Shown here: positions 22,421 to 35,192 of the stretch, piece by piece
Layout: each line of letters starts with the position of its first letter
Numbering within the stretch: position 1 is the stretch's first letter
Source: Plotosus lineatus
Taxonomy: Eukaryota > Chordata > Actinopteri > Siluriformes > Plotosidae
DNA: 64,000 nt
NCBI GenBank assembly: GCA_024760905.1
Contig: CM045729.1
Location: 58,840,580-58,904,579, forward strand
Direction of reading: 5' to 3'
Notes under the pieces: generated by a model
What the model was told of the DNA's origin: nothing
Database searches by the model: none
Seen by the model: only the letters and a program-made list of their open reading frames with translations
Made by a program: the position numbers and the translations under genes

Positions 22421-23966
22421 AGTTATCACACTTATCACACGAACAAGCTAAATATAGAAAGTCAGAAGTACAAAATTAACCTTGAAAAAACAAAAACGCC
22501 ATTCCCACCTCAGTAAGAGCCACACACCAAGATTTGTGATCCTATGTCCTTTCCTTCCAATGTTATTGCACTAACAATCCTTGACAAGAATACTGCACCA
22601 TTTGGGTACAGAAGATCCAAACGGGAGGTATGCTGTTCCAGTCAGGGAGGATGACTTCCTTTTTTATTGATTTGTTTTCTTATTTTTATTTATTTTTGCA
22701 CAGGTGTGAGGGTGGGTGGGTAAATAAACCCAGTGGACGCTAACGAGGAAGCCCCTACGTCAATTCTTGTATACTAGCTGACTTCTTAGCCTCTACTTGG
22801 TCCATGCAGGCCTCACCCAGAGCTCCCACCAGAGTCTGGCAGAGCAGCTTATGCTCCTGACCTTCAAGCTCCCTCCAATTCCAGAAATGGTGATGAAATT
22901 GCTGCTCTGCCTGATGACCATGGAAACGATGTTGCTCAGATTGCTCACTTTTAGTGAAGATGCCATTGTGCCTCCTCCATGTCCCAGTTTAGACATTCTT
23001 GCCAGCCAGCCACCATCTTCCAATAGTCTTCTGGCAGCCCACTGTTGGGAATTCAAAAAGCAGAAGCCAAAGCCATATACATATCATGTTCCACTTGTAT
23101 GCCCTTAAAACTAGACCTATGTAACCCCATATAACCGCCTACTCACTTTTGCACACATCTCACCGGACAGAAATTCTATACATCCAAGATAGGGAACTAG
23201 TACTGGTGACCTCAGATACAGTCCAGAAATAACCAGAGACCATAGAAGGAGTGGCATTTGTAGAAATAACTGTAGTTAGAAAAGGGCATTTTGCTTCTGA
23301 TGAAAGAGATTTTTTCAGCTGTCTGAGCTGAAAGCACTGTGAAGGCCTCAAAACTGATTGGGTCTTAGATGATGGGTCTTCATCCATGAATAGCTGTCAG
23401 AAAGGCTGTCTGATATAGTCCGAAGACTTTGCAAGGAAATTGAAAAGAGTAGAAAAAACCTGATCATTGAGCTCAGTGAATTAATAACACAAGTACAAAA
23501 TAGTAACACAGTACAAAACACACAAAAGATGATCTACAAGAACAACTCACTCAGAAAACGATATGAATCTGAAAACAATAACAATAACACAATCACCTAT
23601 ATCAATGAAATAATTAAAAATATGAAAATGTTGAATGTATATTACAAGTAACATATATACAGATCACCTACTGTAATCTCAGTAAAGTATGTTAAATATA
23701 TGTAAATACAGTATATCATTTAAGATTTCGACTACTTTTAGTCATTGCCATACTATCAAGCGAAGACGTATGGGACCTTATGAAGTCAATTATCATTGCA
23801 ACTGATACATTTAAATGAAATTACCCCCAGTTTCCTATAATTTGCTGATGGAGTCCACTGTAGCAGAATGTCAGCATGTTTGTGATATGATTGGAATGAA
23901 GTGGTTGAACCTGCCACTAGTCAAATTTCCAGAAGTACTACATGTATGCTATCTTTTTATCTATGG
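22421..23966. other. non-coding, nothing recognised
   Basis: Two opposite frames of about 90-100 codons near 22793-23108 have no domain signature. No splice-bounded exon could be supported. Confidence 0.4.
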
Positions 23967-23981
23967 GTATGTAACATGCAT

Positions 23982-24766
23982 CTTCTTCTTTTCCTTTCGG
24001 CTGTTCCCTTCAGGGGTTGCCACAGAAAATGATCTGCCTCCATCTCACCCTATCCTCTGCATCTTCTACTCTTACACCAACTACCTTCATGTCCGCCTTC
24101 ACCACATCCATAAATCTTCTCTTTGGTCTTCTTCTGGGCCTTCTGCCTGGTAGTTCCAACCTCAGCATCCTACTACCAATATACTCACTATCCCTCCTCT
24201 GTACATGTCCAAACCATCTCAATCTAGCCTCTCTGACTTTGTCTCCAAAACCTCTAACATGTGCTGTCCCTCTGATGTGCTCATTTCTGATCCTATCCAT
24301 CCTCGTTACTCCCAAAGAGAACCTCAACATTTTCATCTCTGCTACCTCCAATCTGACTCCTGTCTTTTCCCCAGGGCCACTGTCTCTAAACCATACAACA
24401 TCACTGGCCTCATCACCGTCTTGTACACTTTTCCCTTCATTCTTGCCGATACTCTCCTATTACACATCACACCGGACACTTTTCTCCATCCATTCCAACC
24501 TGCCTGCACGCGCTTCTTCACCTCTTTTCCACACTCTCCATTGCTCTGGAGTGTTGAGCCTAAGTACTTAATATCCTCCACCTTCTTTATCTCTGCCCCC
24601 TGTAACCTCACCGTTCCTCTTGGGTCCTTGTCGTTCACACACATGTATTCTGTCTTACTGAGGCTAACCTTCATTCCTCTCCTTTCCAGGGCATACCTCC
24701 ACCTCTCTAGATTTTCCTCCACTTGTTCTCTGCTCTCACTACAGATCACAATGTCATCTGCAAATG
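23982..24766 (-). mobile_element. RTE-clade retrotransposon, 5'-truncated
   Basis: The 785-bp insertion has a 14-bp target duplication with one mismatch: TATGTAACATGCAT at 23968-23981 and TATGTAACATGTAT at 24767-24780. On the minus strand the coding end is followed by a short 3' end 'ctgtggcaacccctgaaggg', 'agccgaaagg' and (AAG)n. It is the LINE whose 3' end SINE tail b shares. Confidence 0.93.
24010..24766 (-). pseudogene. RTE reverse transcriptase C-terminal half
   Basis: This is the C-terminal part of an RTE polyprotein (reverse transcriptase). It begins inside the catalytic box 'FADDIVICSESREQVEENLE', then 'YLGSTLQSNGECGKEVKKRVQ', 'MLYGLE' and 'RFSLGVTRMDRIRNEHIRG'. It ends '[16 protein letters not shown]'. 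One base is missing near 24345 ('QESD' before 'LEVAEMK'), giving a frameshift. The endonuclease and RT fingers are absent because of 5' truncation. Confidence 0.9.
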
Positions 24767-24874
24767 TATGTAACATGTATGTATTTCGAAACAATAGTTA
24801 GGTTAAGTGTAGGTTTTATATACAATGTTTGTTGTAGCCAAATTAAAGAAACCATATTAAACAAAATTAAAATG

Positions 24875-25220
24875 TGGGCAGTGGTGGCCCAGTGATAAGG
24901 TTTTGGCTTACTGATCCTAAGGTTGGGGGTTCAAGCCCTACTGTTAATGGTTGTCACTGCTCAACAGTACAGCTAACTGGGTTATCAAAGGCCAGCCATG
25001 TCTCTCACTGTCTATGATAAGAGGGTCACGTAAAAGAACCATTGTTGACTTTTGTCAAGCATAGGACGCATAGCTGTCAGCATGTTTCTGCCCTGTGATG
25101 CCCGGGTGAGCTGTCCAGGGTGTACTGTGCCCTTGCCCAGAGTTGGCTGAGATGGGCACCAGACTCCTGGCAACCTTAAGCAGTTCTGGATTAAGCAGTT
25201 CAGAAAATAAACGAATGAAT
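24875..25220 (+). mobile_element. SINE family I, tail a
   Basis: Full length but older: the head is diverged (B box GGTTCAAGCCC) and the tail has an extra duplicated 'taagcagtt'. The 9-bp target duplication ATTAAAATG flanks it at 24866-24874 and 25221-25229. Confidence 0.87.
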
Positions 25221-25229
25221 ATTAAAATG

Positions 25230-25980
25230 CATGACTGTTCATGGTGGTCAGGTTATCTGGTGATTCGTGGTCATAACCGTTTCCGTATGTGCCCACATTT
25301 TCATTTCACTGCATCTGAATAACTGAATTCTAGAAAGGTTTCAATGGCATCCTGAACAAAGTGAATTATTAAGTCATTAGTTGAAAGAAAGAGTCTGTAG
25401 GAAGAACAAGAGACATACTGCATAATACCTGAAGAAGGTAGATAACAATTTACATAGGTCAGTGATACAAGAGCTTGTATTGATATAATTAAGTGAAGCA
25501 GTGCTACCTCGCTGATAGCAGCAGAGGAGGAAAAGAGAGGTTTTCGATGTAGGATTATATTTTCTTACATAATAAGGTGGCAAATGACTTTAACATACTC
25601 AGATTAAGGAGTTAAAGAATATTAATCTCCCTTCAAAAACGTCAAAAACAGGCTTTCATAACCAGATAGCTGGCAAATGTCAAGTATATTGAACAGAGCA
25701 AAGTATTTTCTGAAATACAACTGATCAGTTTTCTAATTAACTGAACTTGGCAAGCTCCTGTGTTGCATCATAATTGCTGTACCAGAAGTACACCAAACGT
25801 TAAAGTAAGTGGACTAATGTCCACCAAGAAACTATACAACAAAACTGTCTGCCACTTGTGTCATCCTGATATCAGTAGTCTTGACAACATCTAATGCCAG
25901 TTGGACCAAGCCTTTACAAATGTCCATGTGGGTGTTTTTTTTTCTTTTGTCAATAATGGCATAGCTGTCATATGTAAAAT
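25230..25980. other. non-coding, nothing recognised
   Basis: AT-rich unique sequence without supportable genes. Confidence 0.45.
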
Positions 25981-26074
25981 TCTTCTTCTTCTTCTTTTAC
26001 TTTCGGCTGCTCCCTTCAGGGGTCGCCACAGCAAATCATCCGCCTCCATCTCACCCTGTCCTCTGCATCTGCTG
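25981..26074 (-). mobile_element. RTE 3'-end insertion, 94 bp
   Basis: Only the last 94 bp of the same RTE as 23982-24766 are present, with its (AAG)n tail. A perfect 12-bp target duplication CATATGTAAAAT lies at 25969-25980 and 26075-26086. It is an extreme 5'-truncated retrotransposition product. Confidence 0.92.
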
Positions 26075-26084
26075 CATATGTAAA

Positions 26085-26100
26085 ATATATATATATATAT

Positions 26101-26186
<86 letters not shown>
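26085..26186. repeat. (TA)n microsatellite
   Basis: About 100 bp, with short CATA interruptions. Confidence 0.97.
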
Positions 26187-26187
<1 letters not shown>

Positions 26188-26250
26188 TATTTGCTCTACC
26201 AAAAAGTATTGAGCACTCTCCTACGGAAGGATCTACTCAGAAAATCCTCT
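26187..26250 (+). repeat. 65-bp interspersed repeat, copy 2
   Basis: About 95% identical to 19057-19122 and flanked on both sides by (TA)n. Confidence 0.8.
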
Positions 26251-26275
26251 ATATATATATCTATATATATCTATC

Positions 26276-26342
<67 letters not shown>
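26250..26342. repeat. (TA)n microsatellite
   Basis: TA repeat with CTATATAT and GTATAT variants. Confidence 0.96.
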
Positions 26343-26344
<2 letters not shown>

Positions 26345-26449
26345 TCGTACTGCGACCGCTCACGTCATCATTTCGCTCGTGGTCTGCGCCCGACCTTAGG
26401 GTGCGACTGCAGACGGAAGGGAGTGTCCAACAGTCGATTCAAGTCAGCA

Positions 26450-27600
26450 TTATTCATCATCCTTCACATTGTTTGGGCCCACACCCATTATCTTTATAAC
26501 ATTGTTCCAGGTCTTATTAGGAGTTTGTTTGTCAAATGACACATGTTTTTGCAAGGCGCTGTTTTCTATGTGGCATACATGGCCCATTATCTTAAATATT
26601 GGGCGTAACAAAAATCCCTTATCGAGCACACATTTGTGATGTTGCATAGCCATTTATTTGAGAGCTTGAAGGCCTAGTTGGTCTTTCCTTCAACTTGAGT
26701 GGCACGAACCACACCATTTTTTTTTTTTTTCCTGGAGGCCAGAGGGAGCATTTTTTCCTAGCATATCCACCTGCCACCATGTTTCTCAAGAAGCCATTCC
26801 ACACGTAATCTATATTTTGGATTTGGAAGCTGTTAAATCGTGTGTCTGTATTCCATATAGCAGACATGATCTCCCAAATGCAGTTAAGATTTTCATTCTG
26901 GTGCCCATATAGATTTCTTTATCAGTCAGACAGTGTTTCAACTCATCCCACATTTGGAAGGCAGATGCAATTCTTAAGTGCAGAGCTGCAGATGACTTTT
27001 CCCTGTTAGTAATCAGCTGGCTCAAGTATTGAAATTCCTTGACATTTTTATGCTACTGTTATTTACAGAAACTAAGTACTTCTCAGCTTTGATTGACTCA
27101 TCAACATCGAACGCCATGGTCTCTCTTTTTTAGTATATGGCATTTGCAACCCACATCTTTAGAAGATGTTGTTATATATAATCAGGACCTGATTCAATTC
27201 TTCAATACTCTGCATGAAAAGTACATCATCCGCATACCACGGCTCCGTCCCTCTTACATGCCCCACACTGCTGCTTTGGTATTTGGAACTCTACCAGCAT
27301 GACAGAGTCTCGGAACTGCTTTAATATTTTGTACTTTGCACAATGCACAACAAAGTCCATATATATGTTGAAGATTGGAGGACTTTCAAGAGTACCTTGA
27401 TGGCAGCCTACAAAGGTTTCAAAACAGTCCATAGCACCCTTGAGCCAAGCCTTTTTCCCAGTGTAGAGGGCTCTCAGAACTGAGAACAATGTGGGACATG
27501 AACTAGAACTCTGATCAGTGCTCAAGTGACACCCAATCGTTAACTGCTTTAAGGTTGATAAAGCAGAGGAATGGTGGTCTGGTGATGTATATGGTGTCAC
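26450..27600 (-). pseudogene. non-LTR reverse transcriptase relic, unassigned clade
   Basis: Scattered minus-strand RT-like blocks are in the right order. 'ALYTGKKAWLKGAMDCFETFVGCHQGTLESPPIFNIYMDFVV' (about 27360-27495) is an RT palm segment with the 'QG..SP.LFN' motif. 'FQYLSQLITN' and 'KILTAFGRSCLLYGIQTHDL' (about 26815-27010) are thumb-like. '[12 protein letters not shown]' lies near the end. The YADD box is not preserved and the frame breaks many times. It differs from the Rex3, RTE and Jockey-like elements in this window. Confidence 0.6.
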
Positions 27601-27604
27601 ATGT

Positions 27605-28290
27605 TGATCTATTCACACTGTCCTTATGCTTGTCAAGACAATACCTGACACAATTTTTGAAATTACCGGTATCAATAATACATGGTAAATGCCTGCGAGT
27701 TATCTGGATCCCTTCTCACATAGGCGGATTATTGCTGACATTAACCACATGCTAGGGATCAATAGAGATGTTTCCTGTTGTTTAACTTCTGTACACAACA
27801 TTCTAACTCATGGGCATCTGGGGGCTCTCATGTACAGATTCCAGGCCTTCTGGTGGTAATACGTTGGGAAACATTTCAGGGCGCACCAGATCAGGCTGTT
27901 GCAGGAAATCCAAGGTGTTGAGAGAACTGTTCCTGTTACTTCATTGGATAGATGGACTGCATATTCTTTCTCGCCAGTAACATATGCTTCTTGGCAAGAC
28001 ACATCCTGTCAGTGTCAGCACTATGAAAATTATCCACTAGCCAAATGTGGTCAGTTAAGATCCTGTGGTGCTATGTTTTTAGTAAAAGACAGGGTAAATG
28101 GCCTGACAATTTGTACATAAAAATTGATGAGATACAACCACCAATTGTGCACTTCATCAAACAGAGTGCTCATGCACCTGCACCACCTAGTTCACTGATC
28201 CAATACCTTCTCTCATGCTTATGTACTTGTGATTTTGATGGTATATTAACATATGTATCATAAACAACTCTCAAGATACCTTCCTAAAAA
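27605..28290. other. non-coding, nothing recognised
   Basis: This may include more of the degraded retroelement, but no motif could be supported. Confidence 0.35.
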
Positions 28291-28298
28291 GTCATGAG

Positions 28299-28322
28299 AG
28301 ACAGAGAGACAGAGAGAGAGAG

Positions 28323-28369
<47 letters not shown>
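28299..28369. repeat. (GA)n microsatellite
   Basis: About 70 bp of AG repeat, interrupted early by 'acag' and 'cg' units. Confidence 0.96.
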
Positions 28370-28415
28370 AAAACGCATATATCCTTGTAACAATAACACA
28401 GAATAGAGTTTGATA

Positions 28416-28758
28416 TAGGGGCAGTGGTGGTCTAGTGGTATAGGGCACTGGATCGCTGATCCAAAGGTTGGGGGTTCGAGTCCCACTCTCCACAAGGTTG
28501 TCACTGTCCTCCCCAGTGCAGCTAACTGGGTTATCAAAGGCCGGCCATGTCTCTCACTGTCTGTGGTGTGAGGCATGTAAAAGAACCATTGTTGACTTTC
28601 GACAAGAGTAGGCCGCAAAGCCGTCGGCGTGTTTCCGCCCTGCGTTGGCCTGGCGAGCTCTCCAGGGTGTACTCTGCCCTCGCCCGAAGTTGGCTTGGAT
28701 GGGCACCAGCCTCCCCGCGACCCTAATTAGGATTAAGCGGTTACAGAAAATGATGATG
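28416..28758 (+). mobile_element. SINE family I, tail a (young copy)
   Basis: A 343-bp full-length copy with intact A box (TGGTCTAGTGG) and B box (GGTTCGAGTCC). A perfect 11-bp target duplication AGAGTTTGATA lies at 28405-28415 and 28759-28769. Its tail ends ATTAAGCGGTTACAGAAAATG plus ATGATG. Low divergence from 303-632 and 43634-43973 suggests recent activity. Confidence 0.95.
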
Positions 28759-28769
28759 AGAGTTTGATA

Positions 28770-29115
28770 CATACAGTAAACGGCAAGCCCATCTATTTAT
28801 CTCCGAATAAAAAAAATAAAAAAACAAAACAAAAAAAACCTTTCACACATTCTTGTGTCAACGATACAGTAGATATTTGAACAATTGAGTCTATTTTAAC
28901 AGCCCATACTCTGTTTAGTGGGAAAATCAGCATGGACTTTATTAAAAAGCAGTAATGCCACAAGTACAGGGATGAATGAATCCATCAAAACATTAAAAGT
29001 TAGATTTGTTGTAAATCCATACTTTAATTGCCTAAATGTTAAAATTACAGTTTAAATGTGATACTGTTTCATTTTGTTCTTTTTTCTTAACAATACATTC
29101 AGAATATCAGTTATC
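28770..29115. other. non-coding, nothing recognised
   Basis: AT-rich unique sequence. Confidence 0.45.
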
Positions 29116-29121
29116 AGACAG

Positions 29122-29123
<2 letters not shown>

Positions 29124-29201
<78 letters not shown>
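29124..29201. repeat. (AG)n microsatellite
   Basis: About 77 bp of pure AG repeat. Confidence 0.98.
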
Positions 29202-29202
<1 letters not shown>

Positions 29203-29972
29203 AGACACACACTGTGAGATAATGTGACACTTTCATTTCTCTGGTTTATTAAGTTCTCCTGCCTCTCTCTCCTTTGTATGGATATTAGTAGTAAAAAAAA
29301 AAAAAGCATGCATGGTACCTCCATTTTATTTACTACTCATCAGTCTATAGAGGCTCAAGGTAAAAGCATGGGAACCTCAAAACTAGAGACCTAGCAATGC
29401 ATACAGACAAACAACAGTCCTAACATTTCACTTAGCATTCAAGAAAAGTGTAGCAAATTTTGAACAACTGCATTCATGTAAAATTTTGGGACTATTAATG
29501 CAAAAGTACACCTTTCAGTAGAAATCCGAGGTCAACTCATAGTTGTCGCTACGGTTGGTGGAGTATGAAGAAACATGTAAATGTGAGAATTGAGTGCTTC
29601 GCTGAACATCCTTTTCTACCTCGTTGAAAGGCTCAACTCCACTGAGTGCTGGCAGTTTAAAAATATGCTGTGGCAAGTTTCATACATAAGAGAGAGAATG
29701 TGCTCTTGCTATCACTCTCTCCAACTGGCTGCGCTGTCATGTGAAGAAGCAAGACCTATTTTAAAATATGCAATTGTATATACTGGGTGTCTAGAGGGGG
29801 GTGAAAATATGAACGATTGATAAAAATAAATAAATAAATAAATAAATACTTACACCGAAGAAGCCATAGAACAGCTCAGTCTGTTGGGATTTATTTAAGT
29901 AGCTTCCCAGTTCACTTCAAGACAGCATCCATTACATTTCAGCTATATTTACTTGGATTTCTTATGGTTTTT

Positions 29973-30003
<31 letters not shown>

Positions 30004-31180
30004 TTATTTGACATATTTTAATATATCTGTATATTTAGCATTTGACAAATATCAATTAGACAAAAGCATGGTGGGAATCCTTGCCATGCACAGAGGTGCC
30101 TGCTAAGAAGTAAAGCAAGAATGAGACATGAAGGGGTTCTTTATCTTCTCACCATCAGGAAGCCTACGACTTACTGAAAGAAAGCTATTAATATATTTCC
30201 CTTCGGGCAGCCGAGCATGATTTTTGCCTGCTCTAGAACAGGTGTGCAACTGTAATTAAAGGTAGTTGCTGTAATTCTAGCATTTTTTTCAATACAATGT
30301 GGATACTTATAATGTTTTTATTTTTCCACAGCCATTTCTATGGTCTGGTTTTTCTACATTTTTGACAGAACCTCCAGTGTTACGTACAAAATGAGCAGAA
30401 TGTTAGGTTCAGTTATTGGGTATTGAATTATATATTTTACTTCAGCAGCAGTGATACATACACAATACTAAAGCATCAGAGTATTGCAGGGTAGCATACA
30501 ATTTTTTTATTCATCACTTGCCAAAGAAGAGAAACTGTCTTTGTTGTCACTAAATGCAACACATTAAAGCAGAACAACCTTATAGGGAGAAAAGGCCCAG
30601 CTATGAGGTCCTGGTGAAGTGGGTGCTTGTGTGGTTCAAGCAACATCATTAATTTAATCGATTAAATAAACATAAGTTAATAAATAGATTCTAAAGGGGA
30701 TACTACTGTAGACACTGATCAGGAAGTGGCTATGCTAACTAATAAAAATGTTCCAACAAGCTGGTTAAATTTAGCTTATATGTATACCATTCTTATCTGG
30801 CTTCACCAGAGCTTTATAAGAATTGAATATGTATGTGACACGAAACACAAAAAAATTTGTGTTGTGTTAATATATATCTCTGTTCAAACAAAATATTAAT
30901 CTTTTTGCAATTATCTGTAACACCTCTAAATGTGTTATAGTACATTGTATGTGCATTATCACTGTGGAGTTCATCTGAATTAGTGTATTCTCTGTTGCAC
31001 TGGAGATTTGAAGGAAAAGTAAATAAAAATGGACATTCTCTTGTCCAGATCAATGAATTTTGGCATTTGATATAACATTCAACATGAACAACCACTAACT
31101 TATTTCATGTTTCATGGGTTGTTTACCAGAAAGTTGTTTGTTGCCTGCACATACAAACCTTATTACTAATAGTTTTATAT
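29202..31180. other. quiet non-coding block
   Basis: It contains only short (AAAT)n at 29821-29847 and (TTA)n at 29973-30008. No transposon, SINE or coding exon is recognisable. Confidence 0.45.
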
Positions 31181-31340
31181 CAACATTCTCCAACTTTTGT
31201 GGAATCATTTAGATAATCCATGCAAATGAGCCAGCTGTGATAAAACATTAATACAGGGCCTGTCCATGGGAACATAAACCACACGAGACACTTATTTTTA
31301 TAGGACCCCATGGTTATGACATAATTACACTCTACAGCAC
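31180..31340. promoter_or_regulatory. candidate conserved non-coding block
   Basis: A repeat-free stretch with an octamer-like ATGCAAAT ('ccatgcaaatgagccagctg', which also holds an E box CAGCTG) and ATTAATA. This is an inference from texture and motifs only. Confidence 0.22.
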
Positions 31341-31912
31341 CTCAACTAATAATTACAAGCAGTAAAACCAAACATTCTCACCAATATGTAATTAATAATG
31401 ACAACAAGCAGAATCCCAGTGGTGGCCCATGTCCCTCTTCAGTGCAATAAATTAGTTTCTGTGCGCTAAAGGTTATTTATAAAAACTACATTTACAGATA
31501 AAAATCAAACATTGGAGTAGAGGGACTACACATTAAAAGAGGCAGGAGAAGTTTGGGAGTACACATTATTGAAGGAAATACCAGGGGTGAAAGTAAGATA
31601 AGATTCTTGCAGGAACTGTGCAACCTACAACATTCTTTTTCTTTGTTTGCGAGCATCACACTAAAGATGTTAATAAAGTCTGCTCTTTTCTGAATTTAAT
31701 TATTATATCATGTGCACATCCTTGAGTGCATAATACAAGATGTCAAACACATAATGTAATATGTGGTAAAACATTTTTCAGGTAAAGTGTAGATAAAGTA
31801 CTTTGGGGAGATAACATCAGCACAATAACACAACAACTGCAACATAATTAAAGTGTTTTCAGAAGCTTGCTTATAGCCTAGGCCAACAATAAATGTAGAC
31901 AATACACACATG

Positions 31913-31965
<53 letters not shown>

Positions 31966-33310
31966 CCTACTGTGTGTTCTGCTTTAGTATCAAATTGTCA
32001 GCCATTCATGGCTCATCTCTGATGTACTGCATTGCCTACCTGCTCCATATGCTTCCTCTGCACTTTCTGTTCTCTTTTCCTCAACGTGCTTATCATCCCT
32101 CTTTCTCTTAAACATAATATCAAAATTTCCTTGACCTTCAAGTGCATTTGGCTTTGTTTAAATACCGTTCCCTATCAAAAGCTGTATGATGTATGTGAAC
32201 TTCAACTGACCCCCCCCCCCCTCCCAGCACTGTATGGGGGTCTTTCCAACACCTAGGCAACCAGCCTTTAAATTAAAATAATGCATTGCGTTTAATCTCT
32301 TCCACATGTGTTTGTTTGCGGAAAGGAGTGGTGCTGCTCGCATGACAAAATGACAGAAAGTATTTCATGATGCATAAATCCTACTAATTTATTACTTGGA
32401 CATTTTTGTTTTATTTATTTTGCAAAAACAACTACCCTGTTGTCTCCAAAAACAAACAAGCAAACAAACAAACAAAAAACAAACAGTGGACCTCATATTA
32501 ACATTTCGTTACAATGAGTCACTGCCTAATAGAAGTTGCAACATTCACAAGAAGCAAATATACTAGTCTACAAATTATCGTGTTTGTCGAGCGAATTAAA
32601 GCCGAGTTCAACACATAACAGAAGGCATATTATTTGTAAAATGTTTTGTAGCTTAATATTGGAGAGAAAAAAAATTTAAAACCTACCTGAAACTACGATT
32701 GAATATGATCTCACAGTATAGACTTGCTGCTTTAACTAAATAACATTTTCATCTTAATTGGTTGAACAATGTAGGATTTACAGCCCTTTATATTTAGCAC
32801 ACGTTTGTTTCATGGAACAAACATAATTAAACTTTATCAGCAATTAACAAAATGCTATCCATACTTTCTTATGTCCATGGCTTGACTTATGTCATTGTGT
32901 GGCAAATTACACTCTTCATAGCAATAATTTCCATTGTTTCAATTGTTTGGGATTCAGTGATAAAACTACACCAGATAGCCGACTATACTGTTTAATTGAA
33001 AGACAGGCTGCGACTTTAGATACTCTTGACCTCTCCATGGTCACTTCTTGCCACTTCACCTTCCTCCATGGACCCAGATTGAGACATGGTAAAGGGAATC
33101 TTTACAACTGTGTTGACATCAACCTGAATTATTTATTTTAATTTTAGCAACTTTATTATCCCATGAGAGAAAATTAGGGTCAACATTTAACCTATCCAAG
33201 GTTTTATCCAACGATCTTCTTACGAGAAACAGAAGTGCTAACCACTACACCGTCTTGCTGCCTTTATCTTTTTAAATATATTATATTATTTGCTTATTTA
33301 CCGATTTAGA
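31341..33310. other. non-coding with (CA)n
   Basis: A (CA)n array lies at about 31918-31964 and a C-run at 32211-32221. The end near 33230-33262 ('gtgctaaccactacaccg') may be a sliver of SINE family II. No gene supported. Confidence 0.45.
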
Positions 33311-33315
33311 AAACT

Positions 33316-33580
33316 CCCCCAGTGCAGCGAACTGGGTTATCAAAGGCTGGCCCTGTCTCTCACTGTCTATGGTGAGAGGTTCATGTAAAAGAAACATTGC
33401 TGACTTTCATAAAGATTACCTGCAAAGCTGTCAGCGTGTTTCTGTCCCTTGCTAAAGGGTTGTGTCAGGAAGGGCATCCGACGTAAAAACCTATACCAAA
33501 TCAAATGTGCGAATCAGGTGATTTGCTGTGGCGACCCCTAAAAAAGGGAAAAAGCCGAAAAGAAGAAGAAGAAGAAGAAG
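33316..33580 (+). mobile_element. SINE family I, tail b, headless
   Basis: The body starts at 'ccccagtgcagcgaactggg'; the tRNA head is missing. Tail b is complete: 'ggaagggcatccgacgtaaa', 'gctgtggcgacccct', 'aaagccgaaaag' and (AAG)n. This copy's tail is the closest in the window to the RTE 3' end. Confidence 0.85.
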
Positions 33581-33584
33581 GTTG

Positions 33585-34040
33585 TAAAAAAAACTGAGAA
33601 AATAATGTATCCATAACCAGACACACAATGTTTTTTCTTGACATTCTTTATAATAGATTGAATGTGTTCAATTTCTAATGCCATTTCAGACACAAGATAT
33701 TCTCCCACTTTGCATGAACTACATAGAGCATGAATACAACCCAAACAAGGCATTTTCTTGGGGCCACAACACACCATATTTAATGAACATTCCTTCCTGG
33801 GGATATTAGTAGGCCTGGTATCAATTATTCATGCCTACCCTTCATTTCTCTGTTATGATTCAAATTACTATTCATCACACTCTACTCTTCCATTACTGTC
33901 TACATGACTTTCATTCACATAACCCCCATTCTCTCAGAGCTGAAGGTCCACATGTTGTATCAATAAACAATGACAGCAGTCAAAAATCCAGAAATGCATA
34001 AAATAATCTCCATTCACTATGACATATTCTGCTTTATGTC
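33585..34040. other. non-coding, nothing recognised
   Basis: No supportable feature. Confidence 0.45.
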
Positions 34041-34056
34041 ACGAATAAATCTGCAT

Positions 34057-34405
34057 TCTTTCTTTCTTTCTTTTCTTTTTGGCTTTTTGGCGTTCTCGGA
34101 GTCACCACAGCAAATCATCTGATTCGCACATTTGATTTGGCAGGGGTTTTTATGTCGGAGGCCCTTCCTGTCACAACCCTTTTAGAAAGGGACAGAAACA
34201 CACTGACGGCTTTGCAGCTACTCTTTACGAAAGTCAGCAATGGTTCTTTTACATGAACCTCTCACCATAGACAGTGAGAGACATGGCCCGCCTTTGATAA
34301 CCCAGTTAGCTACACTGGGGGGCAGTGACAACCCTGTGAGGACTCAAACCCCCAACGTTAGGATCAGCGATCCTGTGCTCTATCCACTAGACCATCACTG
34401 TCCCG
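34057..34405 (-). mobile_element. SINE family I, tail b
   Basis: Full length. The 10-bp target duplication AAATCTGCAT lies at 34047-34056 and 34406-34415. Tail b at the left end runs into (TTTC)n instead of (CTT)n. Confidence 0.92.
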
Positions 34406-34419
34406 AAATCTGCATCAGC

Positions 34420-35180
34420 CCATGAAAAATGAAGCAGGATCTAAGAAGTTAAATATGATTTAGAAAAAAAATATCCTCATTGTCTTCAGATCACAGTAAA
34501 GAGTGACATTGTAAGAGTGGAACCACTTAGTGTCAACAATTATTACTTTATTTTTAATTTTAACTGCACCCTTGTGTCTAAACCTTGGCTTAATCTGTAT
34601 GAGGATGGCACCTGCTACCTCTATATAACTAGAAAGCTGAATGCAATAAATGAAGAGATCCATAATCATAACTGCATCAATAGGCTCTTTAATGAAATAG
34701 TTGCCTTATCGAAGGGCACACTTCAGGGCAGGGCTATACAATGACCTTATACATACTATGGCTCTAAAATAGCTAGTATGCCAACATACAATCACCAAGC
34801 TAAGCTAGCTGTCACAAACTGCTGAGTCACTATGTTGCATGGATGCATAAAAGAAATATATTGTGCTCTAGTACACATTTATCTCGGGATGCTAGCCAGT
34901 TTTTCCTGTGTAAACACTTAGTCATAATGGTGACTCCTGGACTTATGACCCTTGTGCAGTTTGTCTGACCTGGTGTCTCAGTGCAGTAAATGAGTACTGG
35001 GTCAGCAGCCTTGCATGGAGATAATTAATGATATAGTATTTCTATGCTCAGAGCAAGGCAGTGATCCAGTATGAGTCATGCCCACAAAGAAGCAGAGAAA
35101 TCACAGGCTGTGGTATTGGCTGTAGCTCAACAGCTGCTCCTGCAAGAGAATAGAGAGGGGCTGTGTAATAATTTAACGTA
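34420..35180. other. non-coding, nothing recognised
   Basis: No supportable gene or repeat. Confidence 0.45.
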
Positions 35181-35192
35181 AATATTCTGTAT

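Noticed and set aside
24017..24801. Plus-strand frames of 184 and 198 codons
   Set aside because: They are antisense shadows of the RTE reverse transcriptase on the minus strand.
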